This document shows positions 7,181-16,007 of a stretch of DNA of 43,589 bases, piece after piece (within the stretch, counting starts at the first letter, position 1; each line of letters starts with the position of its first letter). The notes beneath the pieces were generated by a model. That model was not told the origin of the DNA. It saw nothing but the letters and a program-made list of their open reading frames with translations, and did not search any database. Both the position numbers and the translations under genes were made by a program. Source of the stretch: Alphaproteobacteria bacterium (GTDB lineage Bacteria; Pseudomonadota; Alphaproteobacteria; Micropepsales; Micropepsaceae). The stretch is from contig JACADY010000044.1 in the NCBI GenBank assembly GCA_013389115.1, positions 1 to 43,589 on the forward strand, read 5' to 3'.

Positions 7181-8905
7181 ATGAACCCGAGGATGGCGAG
7201 CGGCTCTGGGACTTTCACAAACAGACAAAGGCACTCACGGCAGGGGGGTCCCACAATCCTCACCGCGGTCGCCATCCTTTGTGCCCTCGTCGTCGCGCTC
7301 CCGATCCTCAGCGTGCTTGCCAATCTGTTCGCAAGCCCTTCGCCAGTGTGGACGCACCTGGCCTCCACGGTGCTTCCCTCCTACATCGTCAACACCGTGG
7401 TCCTTGGCGTTCTCGTTGGCATCGGGACCGTGTTCGGCGGCACGGTGACCGCCTGGCTCGTCACCATGTGCCGGTTTCCTGGCCGGCCATTGCTTGAGGT
7501 TGGGCTCGTCCTGCCGCTGGCGATGCCGACCTATGTGATCGCCTATGCCTATACCGATCTCCTGCAGTATGCGGGGCCCGTGGAAAGCCTGCTCAGGGCC
7601 GTGACGGGGTGGGAGCACGGGGATTACTGGTTCCCCGAGATCCGCTCGCTCGGCGGGGCGGCGATGCTCTTCACCTTCGTTCTTTACCCTTATGTCTATC
7701 TCCTTGCCCGGGCGAGCTTTCTTGAGCAGTCGGCCTGCGCGCTCGAGGTCAGCCGGTCGCTGGGACAGGGGCCACTCGGCACGTTCTTCCGGGTCGCGCT
7801 GCCGCTTGCCCGCCCGGCCATCGTCGCGGGTGCTTCGCTCGCGCTCATGGAGACGCTGGCCGATTATGGCGCCGTTGCCTACTTCGCCCTTCCCACCTTC
7901 ACTGCCGGCATCTATCGCGCCTGGATCTCGATGGGCGATGTGGCTGCGGCCGGGCAGCTTGCCAGCGCGCTGTTCGCTCTCATCGCGCTCACGCTGCTGC
8001 TGGAGCGGCTCAATCGCGGGCGGCGGCGGTTCTTCCACACGACCCAGCGCCTGCGCGAACTTGGCGGGACCGAGTTGCGCGGAGCCGCCGCGCTGCTCGC
8101 GATCGGCGTCTGCGCGCTACCCATACTCATCGGGTTCGTGGTGCCGACGATCACACTCCTCCACCTCTGGCTTGACACGGGGCGCGCCCTGCTGACCCCC
8201 CGCTTTCTCGCCGCGCTTTCAAGCACGGTGCTGCTTGCGGGCGCGGCGGCCCTCATCGCGGTTGCCCTTGCCCTCTTCCTTGCCCTCGCGCGGCGCTATG
8301 ACCGGCGGCCGCTGATCGCCGGCGCCGTCGATTTCGCGGCGCTCGGCTATGCCATTCCAGGTTCGGTAATCGCGATCGGGGTCCTTGTTCCCATCACCGC
8401 CTTCGACCGCTCGCTCAGCGCCTCGCTCACCGCACTGCTGGGGGTGGAGACGCGGGTCATCCTCACCGGCTCGATCCTCGTCCTCCTCTTTGCCTATGTC
8501 GTACGGTTCCTCGCCGTCGCGCTGCAAAGCGTGCAATCAGGGCTCACGCGCGTTACGCCGCATATGGAGGATGCGGCCCGTTCGCTCGCCCGGGGACCGC
8601 TCGATGCGTTCCGGCGCGGCGCCCTGCCCGTCATCGCGCCCAGCCTTTTCACGGCCGGGCTCATCGTCCTTGTCGATGTCATGAAGGAGCTGCCCGCCAC
8701 GCTTCTATTGCGGCCCTTCAACCTTGAGACCCTGGCGGTCCAGGCCTATGCCTTCGCCGCCGATGAACGGCTGGCCGAGGCGGGGCTTCCTGCCCTTGCC
8801 ATCGTCGCCATTGGCCTCCTTCCCGTCGCCTTCCTCATGCGGGAAATCGCGCAGTCCCGGGCAGGCACACAAAGGGGAGCCGGCGTCCGCGTCGTCAGAG
8901 AATAA
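7181..8905 (+). CDS. Iron(III) ABC transporter permease, two fused permease domains (FbpB/FutB type)
   Basis: This 574-residue inner-membrane protein has about twelve membrane segments arranged as two binding-protein-dependent permease domains. Each carries an EAA-like cytoplasmic loop: one reading S-L-G-Q-G-P-L-G-T-F-F-R-V-A-L-P-L, the other A-R-S-L-A-R-G-P-L-D-A-F-R-R-G-A-L-P. Fused double-domain permeases of this length are typical of ferric-iron systems (SfuB/FbpB/FutB). The facing gene encodes the matching iron-binding protein, which supports the substrate. No ATPase of this system is adjacent. The start at 7181 excludes 13 codons of upstream open frame; the ribosome site is weak. Confidence 0.88.
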   Translation: MNPRMASGSGTFTNRQRHSRQGGPTILTAVAILCALVVALPILSVLANLFASPSPVWTHLASTVLPSYIVNTVVLGVLVGIGTVFGGTVTAWLVTMCRFPGRPLLEVGLVLPLAMPTYVIAYAYTDLLQYAGPVESLLRAVTGWEHGDYWFPEIRSLGGAAMLFTFVLYPYVYLLARASFLEQSACALEVSRSLGQGPLGTFFRVALPLARPAIVAGASLALMETLADYGAVAYFALPTFTAGIYRAWISMGDVAAAGQLASALFALIALTLLLERLNRGRRRFFHTTQRLRELGGTELRGAAALLAIGVCALPILIGFVVPTITLLHLWLDTGRALLTPRFLAALSSTVLLAGAAALIAVALALFLALARRYDRRPLIAGAVDFAALGYAIPGSVIAIGVLVPITAFDRSLSASLTALLGVETRVILTGSILVLLFAYVVRFLAVALQSVQSGLTRVTPHMEDAARSLARGPLDAFRRGALPVIAPSLFTAGLIVLVDVMKELPATLLLRPFNLETLAVQAYAFAADERLAEAGLPALAIVAIGLLPVAFLMREIAQSRAGTQRGAGVRVVRE

Positions 8906-8932
8906 AAAAAGGCCCGGCAATGGCCGGGCCTT
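8902..8932 (-). terminator. Rho-independent terminator serving the iron-binding protein gene
   Basis: The stem AAGGCCCGGC/GCCGGGCCTT (8909-8918 and 8923-8932) has 10 pairs and a 4-base loop. On the minus strand it is followed by a run of T, so it best terminates the leftward iron-binding protein gene. The hairpin could also stop rightward transcripts, but that side lacks a T-tract. The permease stop codon TAA lies within the A/T run. Confidence 0.8.
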
Positions 8933-8977
8933 CTGAGTCTAGCCGATGCGAGGAGGATCGAATTCCCGGACCGGCCC

Positions 8978-9102
8978 TAGAGCGGCGTGCCTTCAATCAG
9001 AACCGTCACGCCGCTCTATCTCTCAATTGTCGCAGCGTTCATGAGGAAAACCGGTACCCATCCCCGCCTTCGCGGGGACATGCTTTTCCGCACGTCGCTC
9101 TA
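8978..9102. repeat. Dispersed ~125-nt palindromic repeat, copy 2
   Basis: It matches 111-236 along its full length with a modest number of substitutions: TAGAGCGGCGTGC start, CAATTGTCGC middle, CCCCGCCTTCGCGGGG hairpin and GCTCTA end. Here both arms of the first half are nearly perfect (TAGAGCGGCGTG and CACGCCGCTCTA). It sits between the iron-binding protein gene and its terminator and so would be transcribed with it. Confidence 0.88.
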
Positions 9103-9113
9103 GAAATCGTCAC

Positions 9114-10139
9114 TCACTGCCAGCCGGCGCGATCCATGATCGCCTGCGCGAGGGGCTGGTTCTTGCCGTAAACGGACACATTGACGGGGTCGGCCTTGAA
9201 GGTGCCGAGCGCCTCCAGCGCCGGGTTCTTCTCAGCCGAGGCGACGGCTGGATATTCGTTATTGGTGTTGGCGAAATAGGCTTGCGCCGCATCGCCCGCC
9301 AGATACTCAAGAAACTTCACCGCGTTCTCACGATGGGGGGCATGGCGTGTGACGCCCGCGCCCGAGACGTTCACATGCGCGCCCTTGCCGCCCTGGCCCG
9401 GCCAGACAATCGCGAGCTTTTGCGCCACTTCCTGATCGGCGGGCTTGTCCGATTTCGCCAGACGGACGTAGTAATAGGTATTGGATACGGCGATGGCGCA
9501 TTCGCCCGCGGCGGCTGCCTTCAACTGATCGGTATCGCCGCCTTGCGGCTTGCGCGCCATGTTGGCGACGACGCCCTTTGCCCATTCCTCGGCCTTGGCC
9601 TCGCCCTGCTCGTCGATGAGCGCGGCAAGCAGCGAGAGGTTGTAGACGTTCGTTCCCGAGCGAATGCAGACCTGACCCTTGAATTGCGGATCCGCGAGGC
9701 TGGCATAATCCGTGAGCGCCAAGACATCGATGCTGTCCTTGCGCACGAAGAAGACCCGCGCCCTCGTCGACAGTCCGTACCAGAGCCCGTCCGGATGGCG
9801 CAGCGAAGCGGGAATGCGCTCATTCAAGACCTGCGAATCGACCGGCTGGAAAAGGCCCTTCTGCTCAGCCCGCCAGAGATTGCCGGCGTCGACCGTGATG
9901 AAGACATCGGCCGGGCTCGTCTCGCCCTCAAGCTCCAATCGCTGCAGAATTTCGTCCGTGGAGCCCTCAAGGACATTGACCTTGATGCCCGTCGCGGCGG
10001 TAAAGCCATCGTACAGGATCTGGTCGCCCTCATAGTGGCGTCCCGTATAGATATTCACCTCTTCCGCCGCGCGCGCGGCGGGAGCCGCGAGCAACGTCGC
10101 GGCCGCCAGTGTTGCTCCCACTATCGCCGAGAGACGCAT
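9114..10139 (-). CDS. Periplasmic iron(III)-binding protein (FbpA/FutA type)
   Basis: A 341-residue binding protein with a signal peptide cleaved near A-A-R-A (residue 24). The mature start E-V-N-I-Y-T-G-R-H-Y is typical of ferric-binding proteins, and the segment S-N-T-Y-Y-Y-V-R-L (Tyr 222-224) matches the adjacent tyrosines that bind Fe3+ in this family. It would capture iron in the periplasm and hand it to the permease at 7181-8905, whose gene faces it tail to tail. GAGG lies directly before the ATG. Upstream is a possible iron-regulatory box. Confidence 0.92.
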   Translation of the reverse strand: MRLSAIVGATLAAATLLAAPAARAAEEVNIYTGRHYEGDQILYDGFTAATGIKVNVLEGSTDEILQRLELEGETSPADVFITVDAGNLWRAEQKGLFQPVDSQVLNERIPASLRHPDGLWYGLSTRARVFFVRKDSIDVLALTDYASLADPQFKGQVCIRSGTNVYNLSLLAALIDEQGEAKAEEWAKGVVANMARKPQGGDTDQLKAAAAGECAIAVSNTYYYVRLAKSDKPADQEVAQKLAIVWPGQGGKGAHVNVSGAGVTRHAPHRENAVKFLEYLAGDAAQAYFANTNNEYPAVASAEKNPALEALGTFKADPVNVSVYGKNQPLAQAIMDRAGWQ

Positions 10140-10210
10140 CCTCTATTCCCTTCACGGTGTTGAGACGGGCCCATCACGGTTGAGACGGGTTTGCTGTCAC
10201 GATTTGCGAC

Positions 10211-10225
10211 TGATTATCAAAGTCA
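10211..10225. promoter_or_regulatory. Possible iron-responsive operator (TGA-N9-TCA)
   Basis: TGA-TTATCAAAG-TCA lies 72 bases upstream of the iron-binding protein start. TGA-N9-TCA is the iron-responsive (RirA) box described in rhizobia, and the nested TGATTATCA is also Fur-like. A six-base dyad arises by chance fairly often, so location is the main support. Confidence 0.3.
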
Positions 10226-10344
10226 CTTGCCGGCCGCAAGTGCGTCATCTCTACTCGGGGGTGGACGGTGTCGAGAAGACGACACAAATTCCCGGCATAA
10301 GCGGTTAATCTTGTCCACACGCCGCTCAAAACATGGAGGCCGCA

Positions 10345-12342
10345 ATGGGTCGCATCCTCAGGTTCGTGCTCATCGTACTCGCAGCCCTCGTCCTGTTGGC
10401 GGTCGCGGCCGTCTATCTCATCCCGGCCGATGTCTATCGCGGCCAGATCGAGGCGGCGGCCCATTCGGCAACAGGGCGCGAACTCTCGATCAAGGGGGCG
10501 CTCGGCTTCACGCTCTATCCGGCCATCGGCCTCAAGGCCGAGGATGTGAGCTTTGCCAATGCCGAGGGCGGGCGGGCGAAGGACATGGCGCAGATGGACA
10601 GCCTTGTTGTGGGGCTCGAACTCTTTCCGCTGCTCGCTGGGGAAGTGCGGGTTGCAGAACTGGTCCTCGATAATCCAACCATCAACCTTGAACTGAGCCG
10701 CAGCGGCAAACCCAATTGGGAATTCGAAGGCGGCGGCGATGGCGGCGCGGCCGCAGCGCCCGCTCCCAATGGCAGCACGGGTGGCGGGCCTAGCGACCTT
10801 ACGCTCGGCGATGTACGGCTCATCAACGGCAAGGTCACCTATACGGACCTGAAGACGGGCACCACCGAGACGCTCGAGAACATCGATGCGACCGTTGCGC
10901 TTCCCAATCTCGACAGCCCGCTCTCGGTGGCGGGCAGCGCCGTCTACAAGGGCGAGACGCTGAACCTCGATGCGACGGTCAGCCGTCCGCGCGCGCTGAT
11001 GGAGGCCGGCGCCACGCCGGTCGAACTCTCCCTCAGCTCGGCCCTCATGAACGCCGCCTTCAAGGGCGATGTGGACATGGGACCAGGCAAGGTGACGGGC
11101 GCGCTCGATTTCAAGACCGATTCAGTGCGCAAGCTCGCGGCCTGGACGGGCAGCGCCATGCCCGAGGGCGAAGGCTATGGTCCGATGAGCGCCAAGGGTC
11201 AGCTCGCGGCCGAAGGCAGCACCATCCGCCTGGCGCAGGCCACGCTCAGCCTCGATGGCATGACCGGCACGGGCGATGTGAGCGTCAATACGGGCGGCAA
11301 GGTGCCCGAGATCAAAGGAGTGCTCGCCCTCGACCGGCTGAACGCCAATCCCTATATCAGCGCCAGCGATGGCGGTGGCCGCACCCCTAAGGATAGCGGC
11401 GGGGGGAGCGGCTGGAGCGATGAGCCCATCGATACGCGCGCGCTCAAGGCCCTCAATGCAGACTTCACGTTCACAGCGGGCGAAGTGCTCTTCCAGAAGC
11501 TCAAATTCGGCAAGAGCGCGCTCGGCGTCGTGCTCAAAAACGGCGTGCTCTCGGCAAACTTGCGCGAGATCGCCCTTTATGGCGGCGGCGGCAAGGGCGA
11601 GTTCACCCTTGATGGCTCGCGGGGCACGCCTTCGCTGCGGTCCTCCGCGTCGCTCGATGCGATCCAGGCCCTCCCCCTCCTCACCGATGCGGCAAGCATG
11701 ACCTGGCTTGAGGGGCTCGGCATTGTCAGCTTCGATGTCTCAGGTTCGGGGGCGAGCCAGCGGGCGATCATGCGCTCGCTCAACGGCAAGGGCCGGGTGA
11801 AGTTCACGGACGGCGCCATCATCGGGGTCAATCTCGCTCAGATCGCGCGCACCATCCAATCCCCGATGTCGGGGCTTCAGGATTCATCGCAGAAGACCGA
11901 TTTCGCCGAACTCTCCGGCACGTTCGAGATCGTCAACGGGGTGCTCACAAATCTCGACATGCAGCTTCTCAACCCGTTCGTCCGCATCGCGGGCAAGGGC
12001 GTCGTCGATATCGGCAACCAGGCGATGAAGTACAGGATCGAGCCGCGCGCGGTCGGCTCCATCGAGGGTCAAGGCGGGAAAGGCGACCTTTCTGGCGTCG
12101 GCATTCCCTTCGTGATCCAGGGGCCCTGGTCAAATCTGACCTTCATGCCCGACCTTGAGGGCCTTATCGATGGCAGCCTGCAGGACGCGCTCTCGGGCGA
12201 GGGGATCAAGATCCCGGGCGTCGAGGGCCTGACGCTTCCCGGGCAGCAGCGCGATGAAAAGCCCGAAGAGCAGAAGCAAGAAGAGGAAAAGCCGCTCATA
12301 CCGGGCCTGCCTTCGATCCCGGGCCTGCCTGGCGGACGCTGA
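10345..12342 (+). CDS. AsmA-family protein
   Basis: The 665-residue protein starts with one membrane anchor (R-I-L-R-F-V-L-I-V-L-A-A-L-V-L-L) and continues as a long beta-rich periplasmic chain. N-terminal AsmA features are present (G-R-E-L-S-I-K-G-A-L-G-F, V-L-D-N-P-T-I-N-L-E), and the C-terminal part has the AsmA_2 pattern (F-D-V-S-G-S-G-A-S, G-R-V-K-F-T-D-G-A-I-I-G-V-N-L). AsmA-like proteins act at the cell envelope and have been linked to outer-membrane assembly and lipid transfer. The end is a Glu/Lys/Pro-rich tail with I-P-G-L-P repeats. GGAGG five bases before 10345 sets the start; the ATG at 10333 contains that site. Confidence 0.9.
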   Translation: MGRILRFVLIVLAALVLLAVAAVYLIPADVYRGQIEAAAHSATGRELSIKGALGFTLYPAIGLKAEDVSFANAEGGRAKDMAQMDSLVVGLELFPLLAGEVRVAELVLDNPTINLELSRSGKPNWEFEGGGDGGAAAAPAPNGSTGGGPSDLTLGDVRLINGKVTYTDLKTGTTETLENIDATVALPNLDSPLSVAGSAVYKGETLNLDATVSRPRALMEAGATPVELSLSSALMNAAFKGDVDMGPGKVTGALDFKTDSVRKLAAWTGSAMPEGEGYGPMSAKGQLAAEGSTIRLAQATLSLDGMTGTGDVSVNTGGKVPEIKGVLALDRLNANPYISASDGGGRTPKDSGGGSGWSDEPIDTRALKALNADFTFTAGEVLFQKLKFGKSALGVVLKNGVLSANLREIALYGGGGKGEFTLDGSRGTPSLRSSASLDAIQALPLLTDAASMTWLEGLGIVSFDVSGSGASQRAIMRSLNGKGRVKFTDGAIIGVNLAQIARTIQSPMSGLQDSSQKTDFAELSGTFEIVNGVLTNLDMQLLNPFVRIAGKGVVDIGNQAMKYRIEPRAVGSIEGQGGKGDLSGVGIPFVIQGPWSNLTFMPDLEGLIDGSLQDALSGEGIKIPGVEGLTLPGQQRDEKPEEQKQEEEKPLIPGLPSIPGLPGGR

Positions 12343-12377
12343 GGGCCGAAGGACTGGCGATAGGGTGAGGCCGCGCT

Positions 12378-12400
12378 CCCTCCCCTTGCAAAGGGGAGGG
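12378..12400. repeat. CCCTCCCC-type hairpin repeat
   Basis: CCCTCCCCTT and AAGGGGAGGG pair perfectly over 10 bases around a 3-base loop. It lies 36 bases after the AsmA stop codon. There is no T-tract. Similar CCCTCCCC hairpins occur at 28451-28475 and 28695-28716. Confidence 0.6.
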
Positions 12401-12498
12401 CAAGGGCGGAGGACTTCTCTTCCCCCGTTCATTTTGCGTTTGCGTCCTTACCCATATCATGCGACCGATTCCGCATTGAGGGTTCCACTTCTCGCCCA

Positions 12499-13626
12499 AT
12501 GACGATGACCATGGCCGTCACGAAACGGGCGGATGCGACAACGCGTGCCGCCGCCGTCCGCTTCGACAACGTGTCGAAGACCTATGACGGCCATCATCTC
12601 GTCATCGACGGGCTGTCGCTCGATATCGGCCAGGGCGAGTTCCTGACCTTTCTGGGGCCGTCGGGGTCGGGCAAGACCACGAGCCTGATGATGCTTGCGG
12701 GCTTCGAGACGCCGACCTCGGGCGAGATCTATCTGGACGGCGCCCCCTTCACCAATGTGCCGCCGCACAAGCGCGGGCTTGGCTTTGTCTTTCAGAACTA
12801 TGCGCTCTTTCCGCATATGAGCGTGGCAGAGAACCTCGCCTTTCCCTTAGAGGTGCGCCAGGTGCCCCGCGCCAGCATCAAGGAAAAGGTCGAGCGGGCG
12901 CTGACGATGGTCTCGCTTGCCGGATTTGGGGAGCGCCGGCCGCAGCAATTGTCGGGCGGCCAGCAGCAGCGCGTCGCGGTCGCCCGCGCGCTCGTGTTCG
13001 AGCCCTCGCTGATCCTGATGGACGAGCCTTTGGGCGCACTCGACAAGAATTTGCGCGAACAGCTGCAATATGAAATCCGGCACCTGCACCGCAATCTCGG
13101 CGTCACCATCGTCTATGTGACGCACGATCAGAGCGAAGCGATGACACTCTCGGACCGGATCGCTGTCTTCAACAAAGGCTTCGTCGAACAGATCGATGCA
13201 CCGCGCCGGCTCTACGATGAGCCGATGACGGCCTTTGTCGCGGGCTTCATCGGCGAGAATAATCGGCTCGATGGGGAGCTGACCACGCTTGCGGGCGAGC
13301 GGGGGCTTGTGACGCTTTCGGGGGATTGCACGGTCGATGCCGTCTGCGCCGCGGGCCTTGCGCCCGGCGCGCGCGTCGTTGTCAGCGTCAGACCCGAGCG
13401 CATGAGCCTTGGCGCGCGCGAGGGGGCAAACACGATCGCCGCGCGGCTCGAGGAACAGGTCTATCTGGGGGACCATTTGAGGATCGCCGCCCGCACACCG
13501 GGCGGACGGCTCGTCATTGCGAAAATCCCCAACCATGACGGGCTGCCCGCCTTGAGCCTCAACGATACGGTGAATTTGAGTTTCCGGCCGGAGGATGCGC
13601 GGGCGCTTCTTCTCGCTGAGGCCTGA
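12499..13626 (+). CDS. ABC transporter ATPase, spermidine/putrescine type (PotA-like)
   Basis: A 375-residue ATPase. Walker A G-P-S-G-S-G-K-T-T lies near residue 53, the Q-loop is F-Q-N-Y-A-L-F-P-H, the signature is L-S-G-G-Q-Q-Q-R, Walker B is L-I-L-M-D-E-P and the switch His is in Y-V-T-H-D-Q. The C-terminal ~120 residues form a TOBE-like regulatory domain (V-S-V-R-P-E-R-M). This architecture is shared by PotA, FbpC and UgpC. The three following genes make a polyamine-type importer, so a role as its motor is the best inference. It could in principle also serve the ATPase-less iron permease upstream. Several ATG codons near 12499 make the exact start uncertain. Confidence 0.92.
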   Translation: MTMTMAVTKRADATTRAAAVRFDNVSKTYDGHHLVIDGLSLDIGQGEFLTFLGPSGSGKTTSLMMLAGFETPTSGEIYLDGAPFTNVPPHKRGLGFVFQNYALFPHMSVAENLAFPLEVRQVPRASIKEKVERALTMVSLAGFGERRPQQLSGGQQQRVAVARALVFEPSLILMDEPLGALDKNLREQLQYEIRHLHRNLGVTIVYVTHDQSEAMTLSDRIAVFNKGFVEQIDAPRRLYDEPMTAFVAGFIGENNRLDGELTTLAGERGLVTLSGDCTVDAVCAAGLAPGARVVVSVRPERMSLGAREGANTIAARLEEQVYLGDHLRIAARTPGGRLVIAKIPNHDGLPALSLNDTVNLSFRPEDARALLLAEA

Positions 13627-13647
13627 ACAACGCGAATGGGGACATTC

Positions 13648-14766
13648 ATGAACAGAACCGTGCTGATCGCCGCTGGCGCCATCCTTGCCGTCATCGCGGC
13701 CGGCGTCGTCTATCTTCTGACCGCGACGCAGCCCAAACCCTCGATCACGGTCGTCTCCTGGGGCGGCGCCTATCTCACAAGCCAGATCGAGGCCTATCAC
13801 AAGCCCTATATGGCTACGCATGAGGCGATCATCACCTCGGAGAGCTATTCGGGCGGTATCGCGCTCGTCAAGGCGCAGGTCGAGAGCGGCGCTGTCACCT
13901 GGGATGTGGTCGATTTCGAAGTCGCGGACGCGATCAGGGCGTGCGATGAGGGATTGCTGGAAACAATCGATCTGGAAAGCCTGCCGCCCGGCGCAGACGG
14001 CAAGCCGGCGACGGAGGATTTCCTCAAGGGCTCGCTTGACCCCTGCTATGTCGCAACGATCGTCTTCAGCCATATCATCGCCTATGACAAGTCGAAGTTC
14101 CCCACCGATCCGCCCACGACGGCTGCGGCCTTCTTCGACCTTGCAACCTATCCCGGCAAGCGCGGCCTGCGCCGCCAGAATCCCAAATCGACTCTGGAGC
14201 TTGCGCTTTATGCCGATGGCGTTCCCGCCAATCTCGTGCCGGAGGTGCTGAAGACGCCTGAGGGTCTCGATCGCGCCTTCGCCAAGCTCGACACCATCAA
14301 GCAGGATGTCGTGTGGTGGCAGGAAGGCGCCCAGCCCGTGCAGCTTCTGGCGAGCGGACAGGTCGTGATGACGACGGCCTATAATGGCCGCATTTTCGAT
14401 GCCGTGGTCGGCGAGGGCAAACCCTTCGCCACAATCTGGGACGGGCAGCGCTTCGACCTCGATGTCTGGGGCATCGTCAAGGGCACGAAAAACAAGGCGC
14501 TCGCGCTCGACTTCCTCAAGTTCTCAACCGACACGCAGCGCCTTGCCGATCAGGCGCGCTATATCGCCTATGCTCCTGCCCGCGCCTCCTCGATCAAGAT
14601 CATCGAGGAGCCCGGCTTCACCCATGCAATCAAGGGCGTCCGCATGCTCGAATACATGCCGACGGCGCCGCAGAATGCGTTCAACTCGATCACCACCGAC
14701 CACCGCTGGTGGGCCGATCATCAGGAGGAAGTCGAAGCGCGCTGGAATGCCTGGCTGGCGCAGTGA
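13648..14766 (+). CDS. ABC transporter substrate-binding protein, polyamine type (PotD-like)
   Basis: A 372-residue extracellular binding protein. Its N-terminus is a hydrophobic stretch (about residues 4-24) that lacks an obvious cleavage motif, so it may be a membrane anchor. Mature features are I-T-V-V-S-W-G-G-A-Y and W-D-V-V-D-F-E-V, as in PotD/PotF-like proteins, with aromatic residues in the C-terminal lobe (V-V-W-W-Q-E-G-A, Y-N-G-R-I). The family binds polyamines but also other cationic or small organic solutes; the ligand cannot be fixed by eye. GGGGA five bases before 13648 sets the start. It follows the ATPase gene by 21 bases. Confidence 0.88.
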   Translation: MNRTVLIAAGAILAVIAAGVVYLLTATQPKPSITVVSWGGAYLTSQIEAYHKPYMATHEAIITSESYSGGIALVKAQVESGAVTWDVVDFEVADAIRACDEGLLETIDLESLPPGADGKPATEDFLKGSLDPCYVATIVFSHIIAYDKSKFPTDPPTTAAAFFDLATYPGKRGLRRQNPKSTLELALYADGVPANLVPEVLKTPEGLDRAFAKLDTIKQDVVWWQEGAQPVQLLASGQVVMTTAYNGRIFDAVVGEGKPFATIWDGQRFDLDVWGIVKGTKNKALALDFLKFSTDTQRLADQARYIAYAPARASSIKIIEEPGFTHAIKGVRMLEYMPTAPQNAFNSITTDHRWWADHQEEVEARWNAWLAQ

Positions 14767-16007
14767 GGGCGAGCGGGCCGGTGAGCACGAGCGGTCCCAC
14801 ACTTGCGCGACAACTCGGCCGGGCCGAAGCCAAGGCTCGGCTGAAGTCCTTTGGGCTCGTCGCGCCGCTGCTCGTCTTCATCCTTGCAAGCTTCGCGCTG
14901 CCGATCGCCACGCTCCTTGTGCGGTCGGTGCACAATCCAGAAGTCGCGGCCGCGCTTCCCGCAACGGCGGCGGCGCTGCAAATCTGGGACGGGGCGAGGC
15001 TTCCCGATGAAGCGGCGTTCGGTGCCCTCGCCCAGGATCTCCTCACCGCACCTGAGGACGCGCTTTCGCGCGCCGCATCGCGTTTCAACTCGGATCTGCC
15101 CGGGGGGCGGGCGCTCCTTCTTCTCACCGCGCGCGCGCTCAAAGCGTCGAAGGACGCGCCATCACGGGCGCGGTTCGTGCAGATCGATCCGCGCTGGGGC
15201 GAGCAACAGGTTTGGGTTCAGCTTGGTGTCGCGCTCGAGGTGTGGACGGCGAAGAACTTCGTGACAGCGATGGATTACCGCTATGACGAGAACCGGGCGG
15301 TCGTGGCGCAGCCGCGCGAGAAGCAGCTCTATGTCACGCTCTTCCTTCGCACGCTGTGGGTGGCGGGGGCGGTGACGCTGCTGTGCCTGGTGCTGGGCTA
15401 TCCGCTCGCCTATGTGCTGGCGCAGGCGCCGCAGCGCTTGAGCAACATCTTGATGATCTTCGTGCTCCTGCCGTTCTGGACCTCGCTCATCGTGCGCACG
15501 ACGTCGTGGATCGTGCTGTTGCAGGACCATGGCCCCATCAACGATATGCTCCTCGCCTTGGGGCTCATCGATGACAAGTCGCGGCTTGCGCTCATCTACA
15601 ACGCGACGGGAACGCTCATTGCGATGACGCATATCCTGCTGCCGTTCATGGTGCTGCCGCTTTACAGCGTGATGCGCGGCATCCCGCCCACGCTCACGCG
15701 TGCGGCGCTGTCGCTCGGGGCGCCGCCCTTTCTTGCGTTCCTGCGCGTGTTCCTGCCCTTGAGCGTGCCGGGAATCGCGGCCGGCTCGCTTCTCGTCTTC
15801 ATCCTCGCGCTAGGCTATTACATCACGCCGGCGCTGGTGGGCGGTCTTTCGGGCGAGCTTTACTCGAACCAGATCGCCTTCCATATGCAGAGTTCGCTCA
15901 ACTGGGGGCTCGCCTCGGCGCTCAGCGTCATCCTCCTCAGCGCGGTCATTGGCTTTTACTTCGTCTATATGCGCATCATCGGCGCGGAGGGATTGAGGCT
16001 CACATGA
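14763..16007 (+). CDS. ABC transporter permease, PotB-like, with a large periplasmic insert
   Basis: A 414-residue permease. The first membrane segment (F-G-L-V-A-P-L-L-V-F-I-L-A-S-F) is followed by about 120 soluble residues before the core of five more membrane segments. The EAA loop reads R-A-A-L-S-L-G-A-P-P-F-L-A-F-L-R-V-F-L-P. PotB homologues are usually near 280-300 residues, so the insert is notable. The GTG at 14763 overlaps the preceding stop codon by four bases (GTGA), suggesting translational coupling; GTG 14781 is an alternative. Confidence 0.9.
   Translation: MRASGPVSTSGPTLARQLGRAEAKARLKSFGLVAPLLVFILASFALPIATLLVRSVHNPEVAAALPATAAALQIWDGARLPDEAAFGALAQDLLTAPEDALSRAASRFNSDLPGGRALLLLTARALKASKDAPSRARFVQIDPRWGEQQVWVQLGVALEVWTAKNFVTAMDYRYDENRAVVAQPREKQLYVTLFLRTLWVAGAVTLLCLVLGYPLAYVLAQAPQRLSNILMIFVLLPFWTSLIVRTTSWIVLLQDHGPINDMLLALGLIDDKSRLALIYNATGTLIAMTHILLPFMVLPLYSVMRGIPPTLTRAALSLGAPPFLAFLRVFLPLSVPGIAAGSLLVFILALGYYITPALVGGLSGELYSNQIAFHMQSSLNWGLASALSVILLSAVIGFYFVYMRIIGAEGLRLT

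Noticed and set aside
12499..13626. Assigning the ATPase to the iron transporter
   Set aside because: It has the same architecture as FbpC, but it is operonic with polyamine-type genes and over 2 kb away, across the AsmA gene, from the iron genes. The idea is kept only as a possibility.
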